Notes: generated by a model not told the origin, from the letters alone. 64,000 bases of DNA from G963677185 sp963677185 (GCA_963677185.1 OY781889.1:310001-374000); one strand, 5' to 3'; numbered from the stretch's first letter, positions 34,539 to 44,769 are shown. Translations and numbers: made by a program.

Positions 34539-35954
34539 TTACATCATAACAGCTGGTGAACTGACCAGTTTCTTCAATATCCGCTTAACCCAATCCCGGC
34601 CAGAATGTGGCCCATTTAGTACCGGCAGGTTTACATCCAGCCAGGTGTCCTGAACATTATGCTTTTTCTTGCTTCCCGACGATATCTGCCGGGCACGGGA
34701 TACTTCGCCACGATTGATGTTTTTTCCTGGCTCGGCATAAGCGTGCAGTTCATCATTGGCTCGGGCTGCCAGCAGCCTGGCCATGTGGTCGGCTCCCCGG
34801 ATTGTCCAACGACCACCTATGCGCTTCATGCGCCGGGCGATTGTATGTCTGACCTGGCCTTCTATTACCCCTAATCGCTGTTCCAACGGCAGGCGACTCA
34901 AACCATTCCAATTGTTTTCCAGATATGTCTTCAGTTCGTTGAGCCGCTTCTTTTGATCCTGGCTTTTAGCATTTTGCAGCGCCGTTTTCAATGCGGGCTC
35001 AAGGCCACCCCGGTCTAAATCGGATATACAACGGTTGATTTCTTTGTATGATGACTCACTGAATCGTAATGATTCTGTCAGACGCTTCTTCAAGTGAAAG
35101 GGATCCAGGTGGTACTGGGAGCCTGGATACAGTTCTAAACCTTCCTTGATCCAGGCGGCACCATCGCCGCCGATGTGTACTTCACTACCATGTTGGAGAT
35201 CCCAGTTCTCGCAAAACTTGGCAGATGCTTCTTCCCACATGACATGACCCGAACCTATGCCAGCCAAGCTGCGGCGGCCGGTTAAACGGCCTTCAGCCTT
35301 GCCTTCATAACCTACGAAGAGCTTTATCTCTACCTGTTTCTGGCGGCTTTTCTGCACTTTGACCAGAACCCCGTCTGCTTCTATGTTCAGACGTTCTACC
35401 TGTCTTTGCCCTTTTATGAAAACACCATCTTCATAGACTTCCTGCCTGATTAATGCCGCTTCCTGCGCAGCTCTCGCCCCGGCTTGCTGAACCTCCTGCC
35501 AAATCCGCATGGGGCTGATTCCTGGCGCGATGGTTTCCACTACCGCTGCGGCTTGCCTAAATGGCATGTCTACCCCTAAACTAAGCATTTTCCTTTGTAG
35601 GCCTGGGCTAATGCGTTTCCGGGCTTCTAAACCAAGCGTGTCGTCAAGGATGAATACGTTTTTGTTCTGGTTCAAATCTCGGTAATACCGGCGCTTTAAC
35701 ACTAACTCTCCGCCACAGGTGACAAGGGTCCTTTTCCGCATATCCAACAGTTCGTAGCGGGCTTTATCCCGTCCCTCATACAACCGCTTGTCCAGTTCTG
35801 TCAGGCATGCCGACATCGTCTTCAATGTACCGGTCTGTATTAATTCTCGGACACTTGCTTCCAGATCTTCGAAGCTACGGGCCTCATCAATAATTCTGTT
35901 CACGCCTTCAACAATCTCTAACAACACCGGCGCCAAATCGTTTATAATGTTCAT
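34539..35954 (-). mobile_element. ISLre2 family transposase (UPF0236)
   Basis: 471 residues, full length for ISLre2. Recognisable blocks are GELVLKRRYYRD, LGLEARKRISPGLQRKMLSLG, LNIEADGVLVKVQ (first Asp), VHIGGDGAAWIKEGLELYPGSQYHLDPFHLKKRL (second Asp) and LEQRLGVIEGQVRHTIARRMK with the late Glu. The frame is intact, so it may be active. I could not find matching terminal inverted repeats at either side; a GGTGAT/ATCACC hairpin lies just upstream of the start. Confidence 0.92.
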
Positions 35955-36140
35955 GAGACTTCAATCTCCTTGGGCGGGAGTGGGGTGATCTAATCACCCT
36001 TTTTGAGGTCTCTTTTCGTATTTTTTGACCTTTTACTTTACCCACTTAAATTTTACACTGCCGTTAATCGTATATAATAAAATCACCGGCAGCAGGCACC
36101 CAATCTGTCCGGCTTGAAGTATTCAGGGGAGGATGACCGC

Positions 36141-37202
36141 ATGCTGAATCTTTTGTTTTTAAGAGTGTACGCCACCGGGCAGGAAATTAACCTGGCAGAA
36201 CTGGAGCAAAAGCTGGCTGCCAGCCACAATATTTCGCGGGCCCGCTTTGCCAGGGTAAAACCAAAATCTATAAAAATGGAGTCTCCTCCCTTGTTATTCA
36301 ACCTGGGCAATTTCAAAATACATCTCAAAGACGAGGATTTGACCTTCAATGCGCGAGTTAAGATATTCGACATCGGAGCACTGAGCATCGGGCTTTATCA
36401 TGAGCGAACCCCATATGCAAGTCGCGACATCGAACACCTGGCTGTAACCTTTGCCGGTCAGGACATTCTGGAGCAGGAATTCCTGGATTGCCTGAACTCG
36501 GTCTTACGGGTGCTGGCTCCAGAAATGCCTGGCCTGGCTGTCGATCCCGAATTCTACGAAGATTACAGTATTTATCACTTCGCGAATATGGTAAATATGC
36601 CTGACCCGGCCGTGGTTCTTCTGGGCGAGGCAACCGCCTTCAGCCAGCAGATTCGAGAGGAGCTGGACCGCAACCGCCTGGCATACAGTACTGAAGACCT
36701 GGCTTATATTTCCTGGGATTCAGCCCTGCTCTGCGATCCAGAGTATCCCGGCGATCTGGTCGATCTTATCGAATTCGCCAATGTGCAGCTGCTGGAGCTG
36801 CGCAGCTATGACAGCCGCCTTGGGTGGCAGATGGACCGCATGTATGACGACATCGAAGATGCCGACCAGTTAAGGCAATTTTCTCGAATTAAGAAGTACC
36901 ACCAGATAATGACCGGTTTGATGGAGCTGATAGCTGATGTAAGCGAGGTTTTCGAGAGGATCGACAATCTGATCAGGATTACCGAAGACACGTACTACGC
37001 GAGGGTTTATGAAATCACTCTCCGGGTGCTCAGGGTTAAATCCTGGAAAGAAACCGTTCAGCGCAAGCTGGACGTGATCGGCCAGATTTATTCGATGCTA
37101 TCCAACGAAGTCAATGTACAGCATTCCAACTTCCTGGAATGGACGATAATTGTCTTGATTGCTATGGAATTTGCTTTTGCCATCTGGCAAAGCTTCAACT
37201 AA
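36141..37202 (+). CDS. RMD1/DUF155-like protein with C-terminal membrane helix
   Basis: 353 residues from ATG 36141 behind GGGGAGGA. The protein is soluble except for one C-terminal helix (LEWTIIVLIAMEFAFAIW). The preceding region (WKETVQRKLDVIGQIYSML, then NEVNVQHSNFLEW) matches the end of DUF155/RMD1 proteins, a family known from yeast sporulation and mitochondrial factors and from many bacteria without a settled role. The N-terminus carries a strand-rich FKIHLKDEDLTFNARVKIFDIGAL. No neighbour gives a functional clue. Confidence 0.75.
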   Translation: MLNLLFLRVYATGQEINLAELEQKLAASHNISRARFARVKPKSIKMESPPLLFNLGNFKIHLKDEDLTFNARVKIFDIGALSIGLYHERTPYASRDIEHLAVTFAGQDILEQEFLDCLNSVLRVLAPEMPGLAVDPEFYEDYSIYHFANMVNMPDPAVVLLGEATAFSQQIREELDRNRLAYSTEDLAYISWDSALLCDPEYPGDLVDLIEFANVQLLELRSYDSRLGWQMDRMYDDIEDADQLRQFSRIKKYHQIMTGLMELIADVSEVFERIDNLIRITEDTYYARVYEITLRVLRVKSWKETVQRKLDVIGQIYSMLSNEVNVQHSNFLEWTIIVLIAMEFAFAIWQSFN

Positions 37203-37368
37203 GACCGATGACATTAGCGAATCTCTTCGTTATGAGCAAAGCCCGTTCAATCAACGTACGCTTAAGTACGCCTCATTCGCGGTCTTTACTCATGCCTCGA
37301 CCTTCATCTATTCTCATCGGTCTTCAACATTCTCATCGGTCTTCAACATTTTCATCGGTCTTCAACAT
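37203..37368. repeat. Palindromic repeat element with 19-bp tandem repeats
   Basis: Inverted ends GACCGATGA (37203-37211) and TCATCGGTC (37314-37322) enclose the core CAATCAACGTACG-CTTAA-GTACGCCTCA (37248-37275). A mismatched outer stem surrounds it (ATGAGCAAAGCCCG against CGGTCTTTACTCAT). The right end is repeated as three 19-bp units (37312-37330, 37331-37349, 37350-37368; consensus TCTCATCGGTCTTCAACAT). Same family as 13773-14025 and the 54.4-kb array. Confidence 0.8.
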
Positions 37369-37409
37369 TTTCAGCGCCTATATGGCGGCCGAATTGGACC
37401 CATGCGTCA

Positions 37410-39677
37410 TTAGTTCTGAATCTGCGGGCCCCAGTTCATGTAGAAGGTGGCTCCTTTTGATACTTCGGCTTCTGCCCAGATGCGGCCGCCATGCCGTTCT
37501 ATTATGCGCCTGACAATGGCCAGGCCTACACCGGAACCTGCAAACTCGCTTTCTGAGTGGAGACGGGCGAAAACGTCGAAAAGCTTGCCGGCCTTCTGCA
37601 TATCGAATCCGGCGCCGTTGTCTCTTACATAGAAATTGTTTTCACCATCCTGATTTAGACAGCCCACTTCGATCCTTGCCAGCTTCTTGTGGGAAGTGTA
37701 TTTCCATGCGTTGCCAATCACATTGTCCAGAACCACCTGAACCAGGCGCCGGTCAGCTAATATCGTCATTTCATCCTTAATGATGAACTCCACCTGCCGG
37801 TGCGGTTCGGCCGCTTGCAAATGCTGGGCCAAATTACGGCTGAGCTGGCTTAACTGGACCGGCTGCAAATCCATCTCCATCGCTGATACCCGGGAAAGCT
37901 GCAGCAATCCGTCCATCAGCTCGTTCATTCGATGGCCGGCCTCTATAATCCTCGCTATGGTCTCCCGGCCCTCCTGGTCAAGCTTCTCGCCATAGTCTTC
38001 CATGAGTATGTGGCTGAAACCCATTATCCCCCGCAACGGCGCCCGGAGATCATGGGACACCGAATATACAAACGATTCCAGTTCGGCGGTTCGCTCTTTC
38101 ACCCTCCGTTCGAGGCTTTCATTCAGCCTGCGATAGCGTTCCTCGCTTTCCACCAGGGCGTATATCGCCTTGCGCGTTGCCGTTATATCCAGGACAATGC
38201 CTACGAAATAAAGAGGCCTGCCTTCACGGTCGCGGCTGATGCGAATGTTCCCATAGCCCCATACAACCGAACCATCCTGGCGCAGATAGCGCTTTTCAAC
38301 CACGGCGATATCCAGCCGGCCTTCAAGCATCGCCCGCATATCGTCTACAACGACCAAACGATCATCAGGAAAGGTTACATCCAGAATGGTCTTGCCTAGC
38401 AAATCGCTTTCAGGATAACCTGTAAAATCGCAAAAAGCAGGATTGACTCGAATGAAGCGGTTATTCAGATTAACCATGGCAATTCCCACCGGAGCCGAAT
38501 TAAAAATCTTACGGAATTCCTCCTCGCTGCGCTCCAGGTTCTCTTCGACCATGCGGTATTCGGAAATGTCGTTTATGTAACCCAGCCAGGCATTTTCAGG
38601 TAATTTTACCATGCAAAAGGTTGCATATACGTGCTGACCGCTTTTTGACAGCAATGATATTCCGGCCAGGCAGCTTTCCTGCGAGGAAGCAGTAAGGAAC
38701 ATCTCCCTGACCGGCGGCATATCTTCATCAATAATCAGCTCCGACAGCATTGCCCCGGTCAACTCATCCCTGGAGAAAGCGAGCATCTCGCACATGGTCG
38801 CATTGGCGTCCTGAATGGACAGATTCTCGTCCAACAGCAGCAACCCAAGAGGAGCGTGATCAAAAATCAGGCGGCTGCGCTCCTCGCTTTCTTTCAAATA
38901 CTGTTCGACTTCCTTGTATTCGGTAATATCGACCATAACTCCGGTTAAGCCATTTATTTCCCCGTCCTGATTCAAAAGCCGGCTAAGGGTCCTGACATAA
39001 CGGATCCGGCCATTCTTGTCCTGAACCCTGAATTCGGCGGATGATTCAATTCCGTGAACCGAATCCAAAAGGCTTCGGTTCAAGCCGGGCAGGTCCGGGG
39101 CATAGACATATGAAGCAAAATATTTGCCGATAACGTCTTCAGCCTTGAAGCCCGATAATTCCTCAATAACGGGACTGATATAGGTAATGACGCCATGGAG
39201 ATCAAGGCTGAAAACCACATCCCGAATATTTTCCAATAATATCTGGTAGTTGGCCCGGGTTTCCTTCAAGACCCTCTCCAGGACGGCGTGTTCCTTCTCA
39301 GCCAGGGCCTCCCGGATTTCCCGTTCCAGAACCAGGGGGAGCCTGGCCAGGTCATTTTTTTGCACATAATCACGGGCACCGTGTCTCATCAGGGCAACCG
39401 CCAGATCGACGTCGATCTCGCCCGAGACGATTATTACCGGCAGCCGGGGCTCACTTTCTCGAACCATGGCCAGGGCTTCGGGTGCGCTGAATAATGGCAT
39501 GGAATGATCGGAAATGACGAAATCCCAGGTGCCGGCTTCAAGTGCTTCACTCAGGGCTTCAGGGGTGTCCACCCTGACAAAGGCGGGTTCAAAGCCGCCC
39601 CGGCGCAGTTCATAGACTATAAAAAGAGCATCATCAGCGTTGTCATCAATTATAATTATTCTGACCGGAGTTGCCAC
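37410..39677 (-). CDS. REC-PAS-histidine kinase (hybrid sensor)
   Basis: 755 residues, soluble. Order: receiver domain (IIIIDDNADDALF, phospho-Asp in WDFVISDHSMP, Lys in DYVQKNDLARL), three PAS domains (near YQILLENIRDVVFSLDLHGVI, RLIFDHAPLGLLLLDEN, FRKIFNSAPVGIAMVNLN), HisKA (VYSVSHDLRAPLRGI) and HATPase (NVIGNAWKYT, RDNGAGFDMQKAG, GSGVGLAIVRRIIERHGG). The kinase is of the phytochrome-like subclass. Its REC domain resembles that of the 57.4-kb protein. Signal and partner are unknown; it is convergent with the DUF155 gene. Confidence 0.92.
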   Translation of the reverse strand: MATPVRIIIIDDNADDALFIVYELRRGGFEPAFVRVDTPEALSEALEAGTWDFVISDHSMPLFSAPEALAMVRESEPRLPVIIVSGEIDVDLAVALMRHGARDYVQKNDLARLPLVLEREIREALAEKEHAVLERVLKETRANYQILLENIRDVVFSLDLHGVITYISPVIEELSGFKAEDVIGKYFASYVYAPDLPGLNRSLLDSVHGIESSAEFRVQDKNGRIRYVRTLSRLLNQDGEINGLTGVMVDITEYKEVEQYLKESEERSRLIFDHAPLGLLLLDENLSIQDANATMCEMLAFSRDELTGAMLSELIIDEDMPPVREMFLTASSQESCLAGISLLSKSGQHVYATFCMVKLPENAWLGYINDISEYRMVEENLERSEEEFRKIFNSAPVGIAMVNLNNRFIRVNPAFCDFTGYPESDLLGKTILDVTFPDDRLVVVDDMRAMLEGRLDIAVVEKRYLRQDGSVVWGYGNIRISRDREGRPLYFVGIVLDITATRKAIYALVESEERYRRLNESLERRVKERTAELESFVYSVSHDLRAPLRGIMGFSHILMEDYGEKLDQEGRETIARIIEAGHRMNELMDGLLQLSRVSAMEMDLQPVQLSQLSRNLAQHLQAAEPHRQVEFIIKDEMTILADRRLVQVVLDNVIGNAWKYTSHKKLARIEVGCLNQDGENNFYVRDNGAGFDMQKAGKLFDVFARLHSESEFAGSGVGLAIVRRIIERHGGRIWAEAEVSKGATFYMNWGPQIQN

Positions 39678-39796
39678 TCAATCAGCCTCACCTTCGCCTG
39701 TAGCTCTAGTGTAAGCATAGCATGAAACGCTGTTCATGGGATTCGTTGTGAAATGGTTCCCTATTACTGCCGGGTGACGGTTATAACTTTGCCATG

Positions 39797-39834
39797 TAAA
39801 AAAAATTGGGCTTCATTCTCTGGAGAAGAAGCCC
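39797..39834 (-). terminator. Terminator of butyrate oxidation operon
   Basis: GGGCTTC-TTCTC/GAGAA-GAAGCCC with one bulge, followed on the minus strand by AATTTTTTTTA, 52 bp after the CoA-transferase subunit B stop. Confidence 0.9.
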
Positions 39835-39885
39835 TGCATAGAAGAAACAAACTAGTACAGAATTAAAAGGGGCGCGTAGGCTGGA

Positions 39886-40698
39886 CTATGGTAAGAAGAT
39901 ACCTTCAGGGTCCACAACTTTATATAATAGATCCAGTTCGCCATAAGTCGGCGGAACGGTTTCACCGCTAACCCTCGAAATATTAAGATCGAATTCACAA
40001 TTCTCTTTAACCTTCTCGGGAGTGAAACCGGGATGATAGGTATCCAGGTACATGCGACCATCATCATCAAAACGGAAAACTCCCATATTAGTAATAACTG
40101 CACTGGGTCCGCCTCTGAAGTATTTTCCATAGACTTCTTGCTTGGATGCAAATTCTCCGCTCGGCCATTTTTTTACTCTCCAGCCAGGAGAGGTGATATA
40201 GTCAACATGCTTTTTAAACCGGCGTTTTTCCTGAACCATAATGAGAACCGTCCGGCGGGCCAGGGAAAGAATGTCGGGGTTCCCGCCGCTGCCGGTAAAA
40301 CGTTTTTTCGGATTGGCGTAGTCGCCTACAACGGTGGTATTGATGTTGCCGTATTCATCTATTTCAGCGCCACCCAGGAAACCCAGGTCCACATAGCCGC
40401 GATGCAGGTTGTAAAACATGGCTTCGGTCAGGCCTGCGGCCAGGGACGCTCTGTAAGCGCAGCGAGCATCACCCACAGAAGTGGGCAAATCACTGGGCTT
40501 GCCGTCAATACTGCCTGCTTCATATATGCATACAGAATTGGGGGCCATTTCCTGTTGGGCCAGCATGATAGCCAGCATGGGCAATCCGGTACCGGCAAAG
40601 ACGATGTCACCGTCAACTACTTCTCTGGCAGCCGCGACAGCCAGCATATCAGCTCCTTTGTACTCACCCGGTTTTGCGTATTCGGAATGATTGCTCAT
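39886..40698 (-). CDS. CoA-transferase subunit B (glutaconate/acyl-CoA type)
   Basis: 270 residues of the family I CoA-transferase beta subunit, GctB-like. The probable catalytic Glu60 is in SVCIYEAGSIDG; other family blocks are VVDGDIVFAGTGLPMLA, YVDLGFLGGAEIDEYGNINTT and RRFKKHVDYITSPG. The two-subunit enzyme moves CoA between carboxylic acids. Here it likely activates butyrate with acetyl-CoA, giving butyryl-CoA and acetate. The start shares one base with the stop of subunit A. Confidence 0.88.
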   Translation of the reverse strand: MSNHSEYAKPGEYKGADMLAVAAAREVVDGDIVFAGTGLPMLAIMLAQQEMAPNSVCIYEAGSIDGKPSDLPTSVGDARCAYRASLAAGLTEAMFYNLHRGYVDLGFLGGAEIDEYGNINTTVVGDYANPKKRFTGSGGNPDILSLARRTVLIMVQEKRRFKKHVDYITSPGWRVKKWPSGEFASKQEVYGKYFRGGPSAVITNMGVFRFDDDGRMYLDTYHPGFTPEKVKENCEFDLNISRVSGETVPPTYGELDLLYKVVDPEGIFLP

Positions 40699-41681
40699 TA
40701 TCTCGACCCCCTCTTCATTCTAGTTGACCATCCGAGGACACTGTTAGCTCTCAGTTTTTCAAGATTGTGCAGGCCAATCTTTTCCATATATTCTGCATGA
40801 TCAGCTACACCAAAGATCCATTCCTGTGCCCACTTGTCGTAACCTTCCTTGGACTTGCTGGCTGCATAGAAGGCTCTTATAAAATCGGCATCTACGTCAT
40901 AGAAGCCCTGTGAACCGGTGGGATGAGCAGCCCAGGGACACTCAACCAGGTAGTCAACCATATAGCCCGGGGCCATATTGCGGACCGGATCCCTGCGCAT
41001 ATATTCATCAGGAACGATTTCTTCAGCGATTACTATAACCTTGTCGGCAGCGCGAATCGCTTCATAATCGGTATAGGTCTGAGCATTCATCCTGATTATC
41101 CCGCCGTCGCTGGCCATTGATGCATAAATTATGGCCCAGTCTGGATTTACAGCGGGCATCAGGGTTACTTCGCCCATGTCATAGAAGGGATCATGATGCA
41201 TTACATACTTGCTTTTCGGGATCTTCGGATCGGAGCCATCCCTCAAACCAGCCTTCCCCAGCATGTCATATTCTGGATTAAGGATGTCAGTTCCCATTGA
41301 TAGAGCACTGGGTAAATGGGGCAGACCGAAGGCGCCAGCCAGCAGCCTTGCCACGCACTGTGCATGGCTGTAGTCCTCAATAATCATGTGGCTGTCGGGA
41401 TTGCAGTGTTCCCGGGCGATAGATTCACCCAGTTTTCCATAGAGCTCGTGGCCAACCCAGCAGGATTCCCAAATTTTCACGCAACCTGCGCCGGCCAGGA
41501 CTTCAGTGTGAGTTCCCCCGTTGACTTCAAATAAATGGAGATCCTTTTTCCCCTGCCTCACCAGTTCATAAACCAGTGCCATGGGGCGCCGCCAGATGGT
41601 GAAACCGCTGAACGTTAAAAAGTCTCCGTCTTTGATGAGACCAGCGGCTTCTGTGAGTGTTGCTCTTTGCATTTTCGCCAT
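40698..41681 (-). CDS. CoA-transferase subunit A (glutaconate/acyl-CoA type)
   Basis: 327 residues, GctA-like: LIKDGDFLTFSGFTIWRRPMALVYELVRQ, HLFEVNGGTHTEVLAGAG, LPSALSMGTDI, and VNPDWAIIYASMASDGG. It pairs with subunit B. AGGAGG precedes ATG 41681. It lies downstream of the acyl-CoA dehydrogenase with a 145-bp gap holding a GC-rich hairpin, so the transferase genes may be tuned separately from the beta-oxidation genes. Confidence 0.88.
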   Translation of the reverse strand: MAKMQRATLTEAAGLIKDGDFLTFSGFTIWRRPMALVYELVRQGKKDLHLFEVNGGTHTEVLAGAGCVKIWESCWVGHELYGKLGESIAREHCNPDSHMIIEDYSHAQCVARLLAGAFGLPHLPSALSMGTDILNPEYDMLGKAGLRDGSDPKIPKSKYVMHHDPFYDMGEVTLMPAVNPDWAIIYASMASDGGIIRMNAQTYTDYEAIRAADKVIVIAEEIVPDEYMRRDPVRNMAPGYMVDYLVECPWAAHPTGSQGFYDVDADFIRAFYAASKSKEGYDKWAQEWIFGVADHAEYMEKIGLHNLEKLRANSVLGWSTRMKRGSR

Positions 41682-41794
41682 TATATCCCTCCTAATTCCG
41701 AATGGTTGCCGTTGGACAGTAGTGCTTTCTAGGTCCGTCCTTGCCTACTTCTATTAATCACCCCTTTGGATTAAGGTGATGAACAGCTTTTCAA

Positions 41795-41817
41795 CCGGGG
41801 CCCCAAAAGGGCCCCGG
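41795..41817. other. GC-rich intergenic hairpin between acd and the CoA-transferase
   Basis: CCGGGGCCC/GGGCCCCGG, perfect 9-bp stem, loop CAAAA. No T-run follows, so it is more likely an mRNA-stabilising or processing structure than a terminator. Confidence 0.6.
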
Positions 41818-41826
41818 AAACAGTGA

Positions 41827-42975
41827 CTAGAACTTGCCGATGGCTTCACGGCCGATAATCATTCTCTGAATCTGGTTGGAACCTTCATAAATCTGGGTAA
41901 TTTTAACGTCTCTCATCATTCTTTCCACCGGGAACTCTTTGCAATAGCCATAGCCACCCATCAGCTGAACGCAGTTAGTGCAGACTTCCATGCTGGTGTC
42001 TGTGGCAAATTTCTTGGCCATGGATGCTTCCTTGTTATGAGGCAGCTTATTGTCTTTCAGCCAGGCGGCCCGGTAAACCAGCAACTGGGCTGCGTCCAGA
42101 GCTGTGGCCATGTCAGCCACCATGAACTGTACGCCCTGGTTGGCAGCCAGCGGCTTGCCAAACTGCTGCCGGTCCTTGATATACTGGGTGGTGAATTCGA
42201 GAGCGCCTTCGCCTATGCCCAGGCCCTGGGCGGCGATGGTGACGCGGCCGCCGGCCAGCAGTCCCATGGCTACCTGGAAGCCATTGTGCTCTTCACCGAG
42301 GATATTCACTTTAGGAACTTTCACATCTTCAAAATACAGTTCAACCGTGGATGAACCGTTCATGCCCATTTTTTGAACCGGCTTGCTGAAAGTGAAGCCC
42401 GGGGTGTCTTTTTCAATCACCATGCAGGTGATGCCTTTGCCGTTGCCCTGGGTGGGGTCGCTCTTGACAAAGGTGCAATAGGTAGTAGCCATGGGGCCGT
42501 TAGTGATGAATATTTTGCTGCCGTTGACAATATAATGGTCGCCTTTGTCTTCGGCTTTGCATTTCAGTGATCCGGCGTCAGAGCCGGCATTGGGTTCGGT
42601 CAACGCGTAAGCGCCGATGATTTCCCCGGTTGCCAGAGCCCGCAGGTATTTTTCCTTGGTTTTCTGATTGCCATACAGCCAGGTGCTCATGCAGCCCAGT
42701 CCGGTGTGAACACTCATAACCACGGCGGTGGAAGCGCATCTCTTGGCCAATTCTTCTATAAATATGGCAAAATCTAAATAGGTAGCCCCGGCTCCGCCCC
42801 ATTCTTCCGGGATGGGAAGACCGGTCAGACCCAGGCCTGCCATCTTCTTGAAATTTTCCATCGGAAACTCATGGGCATCGTCAGCATGGGCAGCATTGGG
42901 TTCCACTTCGTTTTTGGCGAACTTGCGGAACATATCTTGCATCATTAAAGACTCATCGCTAAATCCAAATTCCAT
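41827..42975 (-). CDS. Acyl-CoA (butyryl-CoA) dehydrogenase
   Basis: 382 residues from ATG 42975 behind CAGGAG. FAD-dependent short-chain acyl-CoA dehydrogenase; in this operon it would oxidise butyryl-CoA to crotonyl-CoA. Signatures are YALTEPNAGSDAGSL, GSKIFITNGP, QFGKPLAANQGVQFMVADMA and the C-terminal IYEGSNQIQRMIIGR, whose Glu is the catalytic base. No etfAB genes are in the window. In syntrophs this step needs reverse electron transport, which may link it to the cytochrome-b hydrogenase and formate dehydrogenase encoded upstream (inference). Confidence 0.94.
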   Translation of the reverse strand: MEFGFSDESLMMQDMFRKFAKNEVEPNAAHADDAHEFPMENFKKMAGLGLTGLPIPEEWGGAGATYLDFAIFIEELAKRCASTAVVMSVHTGLGCMSTWLYGNQKTKEKYLRALATGEIIGAYALTEPNAGSDAGSLKCKAEDKGDHYIVNGSKIFITNGPMATTYCTFVKSDPTQGNGKGITCMVIEKDTPGFTFSKPVQKMGMNGSSTVELYFEDVKVPKVNILGEEHNGFQVAMGLLAGGRVTIAAQGLGIGEGALEFTTQYIKDRQQFGKPLAANQGVQFMVADMATALDAAQLLVYRAAWLKDNKLPHNKEASMAKKFATDTSMEVCTNCVQLMGGYGYCKEFPVERMMRDVKITQIYEGSNQIQRMIIGREAIGKF

Positions 42976-43036
42976 AATCTCATCTCCTGTTTTCATTTTT
43001 TTACTTTGTTCATTGCTGCATTTAGAATGTATATGC

Positions 43037-43816
43037 TTATTTTGTCAGGAAGTTGGCCTTTCTCTTTTCGACGAAAGCCAGCATCCCTTCCTTTTGGTCA
43101 GATGTCGCAAAACACAGCCCGAAAATGTCGGCTTCAAATGCCATAGCACGGTCCATATCGACTTGCATTCCACAATTCACGGCGTCCTTGCAGAACCGTA
43201 CCGACAGCTGCCCGCGGGAAGCTATCTTGCCGGCGATTTTCATCGCTGCAGGCATGAGCTGGTCGGCCGGATAAACAGCGTTTACCAGGCCAATTCTTAA
43301 TGCTTCGGCTGCATCGATCACGTCGCCGGAAAACAGCAGCTGCTTGGCCATGCCGGTTCCCACTATGCGGGGCAGACGCTGGGTTCCGCCGAAGCCGGGA
43401 GTAACTCCCAGGCCTACTTCGGGTTGTCCGAATTTACCGGTATCAGAGCTCAATCGGAAATCACAGGCCATGGCCAGCTCACATCCGCCGCCCAGGCAGA
43501 AGCCATTAATAGCTGCAATAATCGGCTTGGACATCTGCTCAATCAGAGTTGTCACTTCACCGCCCAGCTGGCCGAATGCGCGGGCATCCATGGCTCCCAT
43601 ATCCACCATGAAGGTGATATCGGCCCCGGCGACAAATGATTTGTCGCCGGCTCCGGTTATTACCATTACATCCGAGGCATCATCGTCTCTGAATGCTTCC
43701 ACTGCGGCCTTAATGTCCAGCAGGGTATCCTTATTCAGAGCATTCAAAGCCTTCGGCCGATTTATGGTGAGAATTACTAAATTATCCTTTTTTTCATATA
43801 AAATGTTGTTGTACAA
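43037..43816 (-). CDS. crt: Enoyl-CoA hydratase (crotonase)
   Basis: 259 residues. It hydrates crotonyl-CoA to 3-hydroxybutyryl-CoA. Active-site regions: oxyanion hole KSFVAGADITFMVDMGAMDA, GFCLGGGCELAMACDF (first Glu) and GQPEVGLGVTPGFGGTQRLPR (second Glu). I start at TTG 43816, 8 bases after AAGGAGG, because it gives the usual length; a longer TTG start at 43840 would place the ribosome site inside. Confidence 0.93.
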   Translation of the reverse strand: MYNNILYEKKDNLVILTINRPKALNALNKDTLLDIKAAVEAFRDDDASDVMVITGAGDKSFVAGADITFMVDMGAMDARAFGQLGGEVTTLIEQMSKPIIAAINGFCLGGGCELAMACDFRLSSDTGKFGQPEVGLGVTPGFGGTQRLPRIVGTGMAKQLLFSGDVIDAAEALRIGLVNAVYPADQLMPAAMKIAGKIASRGQLSVRFCKDAVNCGMQVDMDRAMAFEADIFGLCFATSDQKEGMLAFVEKRKANFLTK

Positions 43817-43855
43817 CAGACCCGCCTCCTTATCAGTCAAGCTCCAGCATTCGGG

Positions 43856-44713
43856 CTATTTTTTTGAATAGTCGTAAATGCCTTTGCCCACTTTGCGGCC
43901 GAGCCAGCCAGCCTGAACATACTGTTTCAGCAGCGGGGAGGGGCGGTACTTGGGATCGCCGTAGCCAGTGTACATAACATTGAGAATGGACAGAATGGTG
44001 TCCAGACCAATCAAGTCAGCCAGTTCTAGCGGACCCATGGGATGATTCATGCCGAGTTTCATGATATTGTCGATGTTTTCGGCCGGAGCAACGCCTTCAT
44101 ACAGTTCATGCAGGGCTTCGTTGATCATGACCTGCAGCACGCGGTTGGATACAAAGCCGGGCACATCGTTGCACCATACTGGAACTTTACCCATTTTGAT
44201 GGAGGCCTTTTCAATATCGTCATAAACCTGGTCGGTGGTGGCCAGGCCCCGAATAATTTCCACCAGCTTCATTACTGGAACCGGATTCATGAAATGCATT
44301 CCTATCACCTGCTGCGGGCGTTTCGTAACGGCCGCAATTTGGGTAATCGGCAGTGAGGAGGTATTGGTGGCCAGGATGCAATGAGCTGGAGCAATCGCAT
44401 CGAGCTGTTCGAACACTTTTTTCTTGATGTCGAAGTTTTCCACGATGGCTTCTACTACCAGATCGCGGTCTTTGGCGTCGTCCAGGGTTACTGAGCCTCT
44501 AATGCGGCCAAGGATGGCAGCTTTTTCATCTTCAGATCTCTTGCCCTTGGATACGTCTCTGGCCAGGTTCTTGTCGATGAGAGCCAGACCCTTGGTTACC
44601 AGGTCCATGTTGATATCATAAAGAACTACGTCATAACCCGCCTGTGCTGACACTTGAGCGATGCCTCCGCCCATTTGCCCGGCGCCAATTACCATTACTT
44701 TTTCTATAACCAT
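43856..44713 (-). CDS. hbd: 3-hydroxybutyryl-CoA dehydrogenase
   Basis: 285 residues. NAD(P)-dependent oxidation of 3-hydroxybutyryl-CoA to acetoacetyl-CoA. Rossmann motif VIGAGQMGGGIAQVSAQAGY, NTSSLPITQIAAVTKRP, catalytic His in GMHFMNPVPVMKLVEII and PGFVSNRVLQVMINEA. AGGAGG precedes the ATG. Located between thiolase and crotonase. Confidence 0.95.
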   Translation of the reverse strand: MVIEKVMVIGAGQMGGGIAQVSAQAGYDVVLYDINMDLVTKGLALIDKNLARDVSKGKRSEDEKAAILGRIRGSVTLDDAKDRDLVVEAIVENFDIKKKVFEQLDAIAPAHCILATNTSSLPITQIAAVTKRPQQVIGMHFMNPVPVMKLVEIIRGLATTDQVYDDIEKASIKMGKVPVWCNDVPGFVSNRVLQVMINEALHELYEGVAPAENIDNIMKLGMNHPMGPLELADLIGLDTILSILNVMYTGYGDPKYRPSPLLKQYVQAGWLGRKVGKGIYDYSKK

Positions 44714-44769
44714 TAATATTCGCCTCCTAATTTATGGTTTTATCGTTAATCGTTCAGTTTTTTCTTTTA

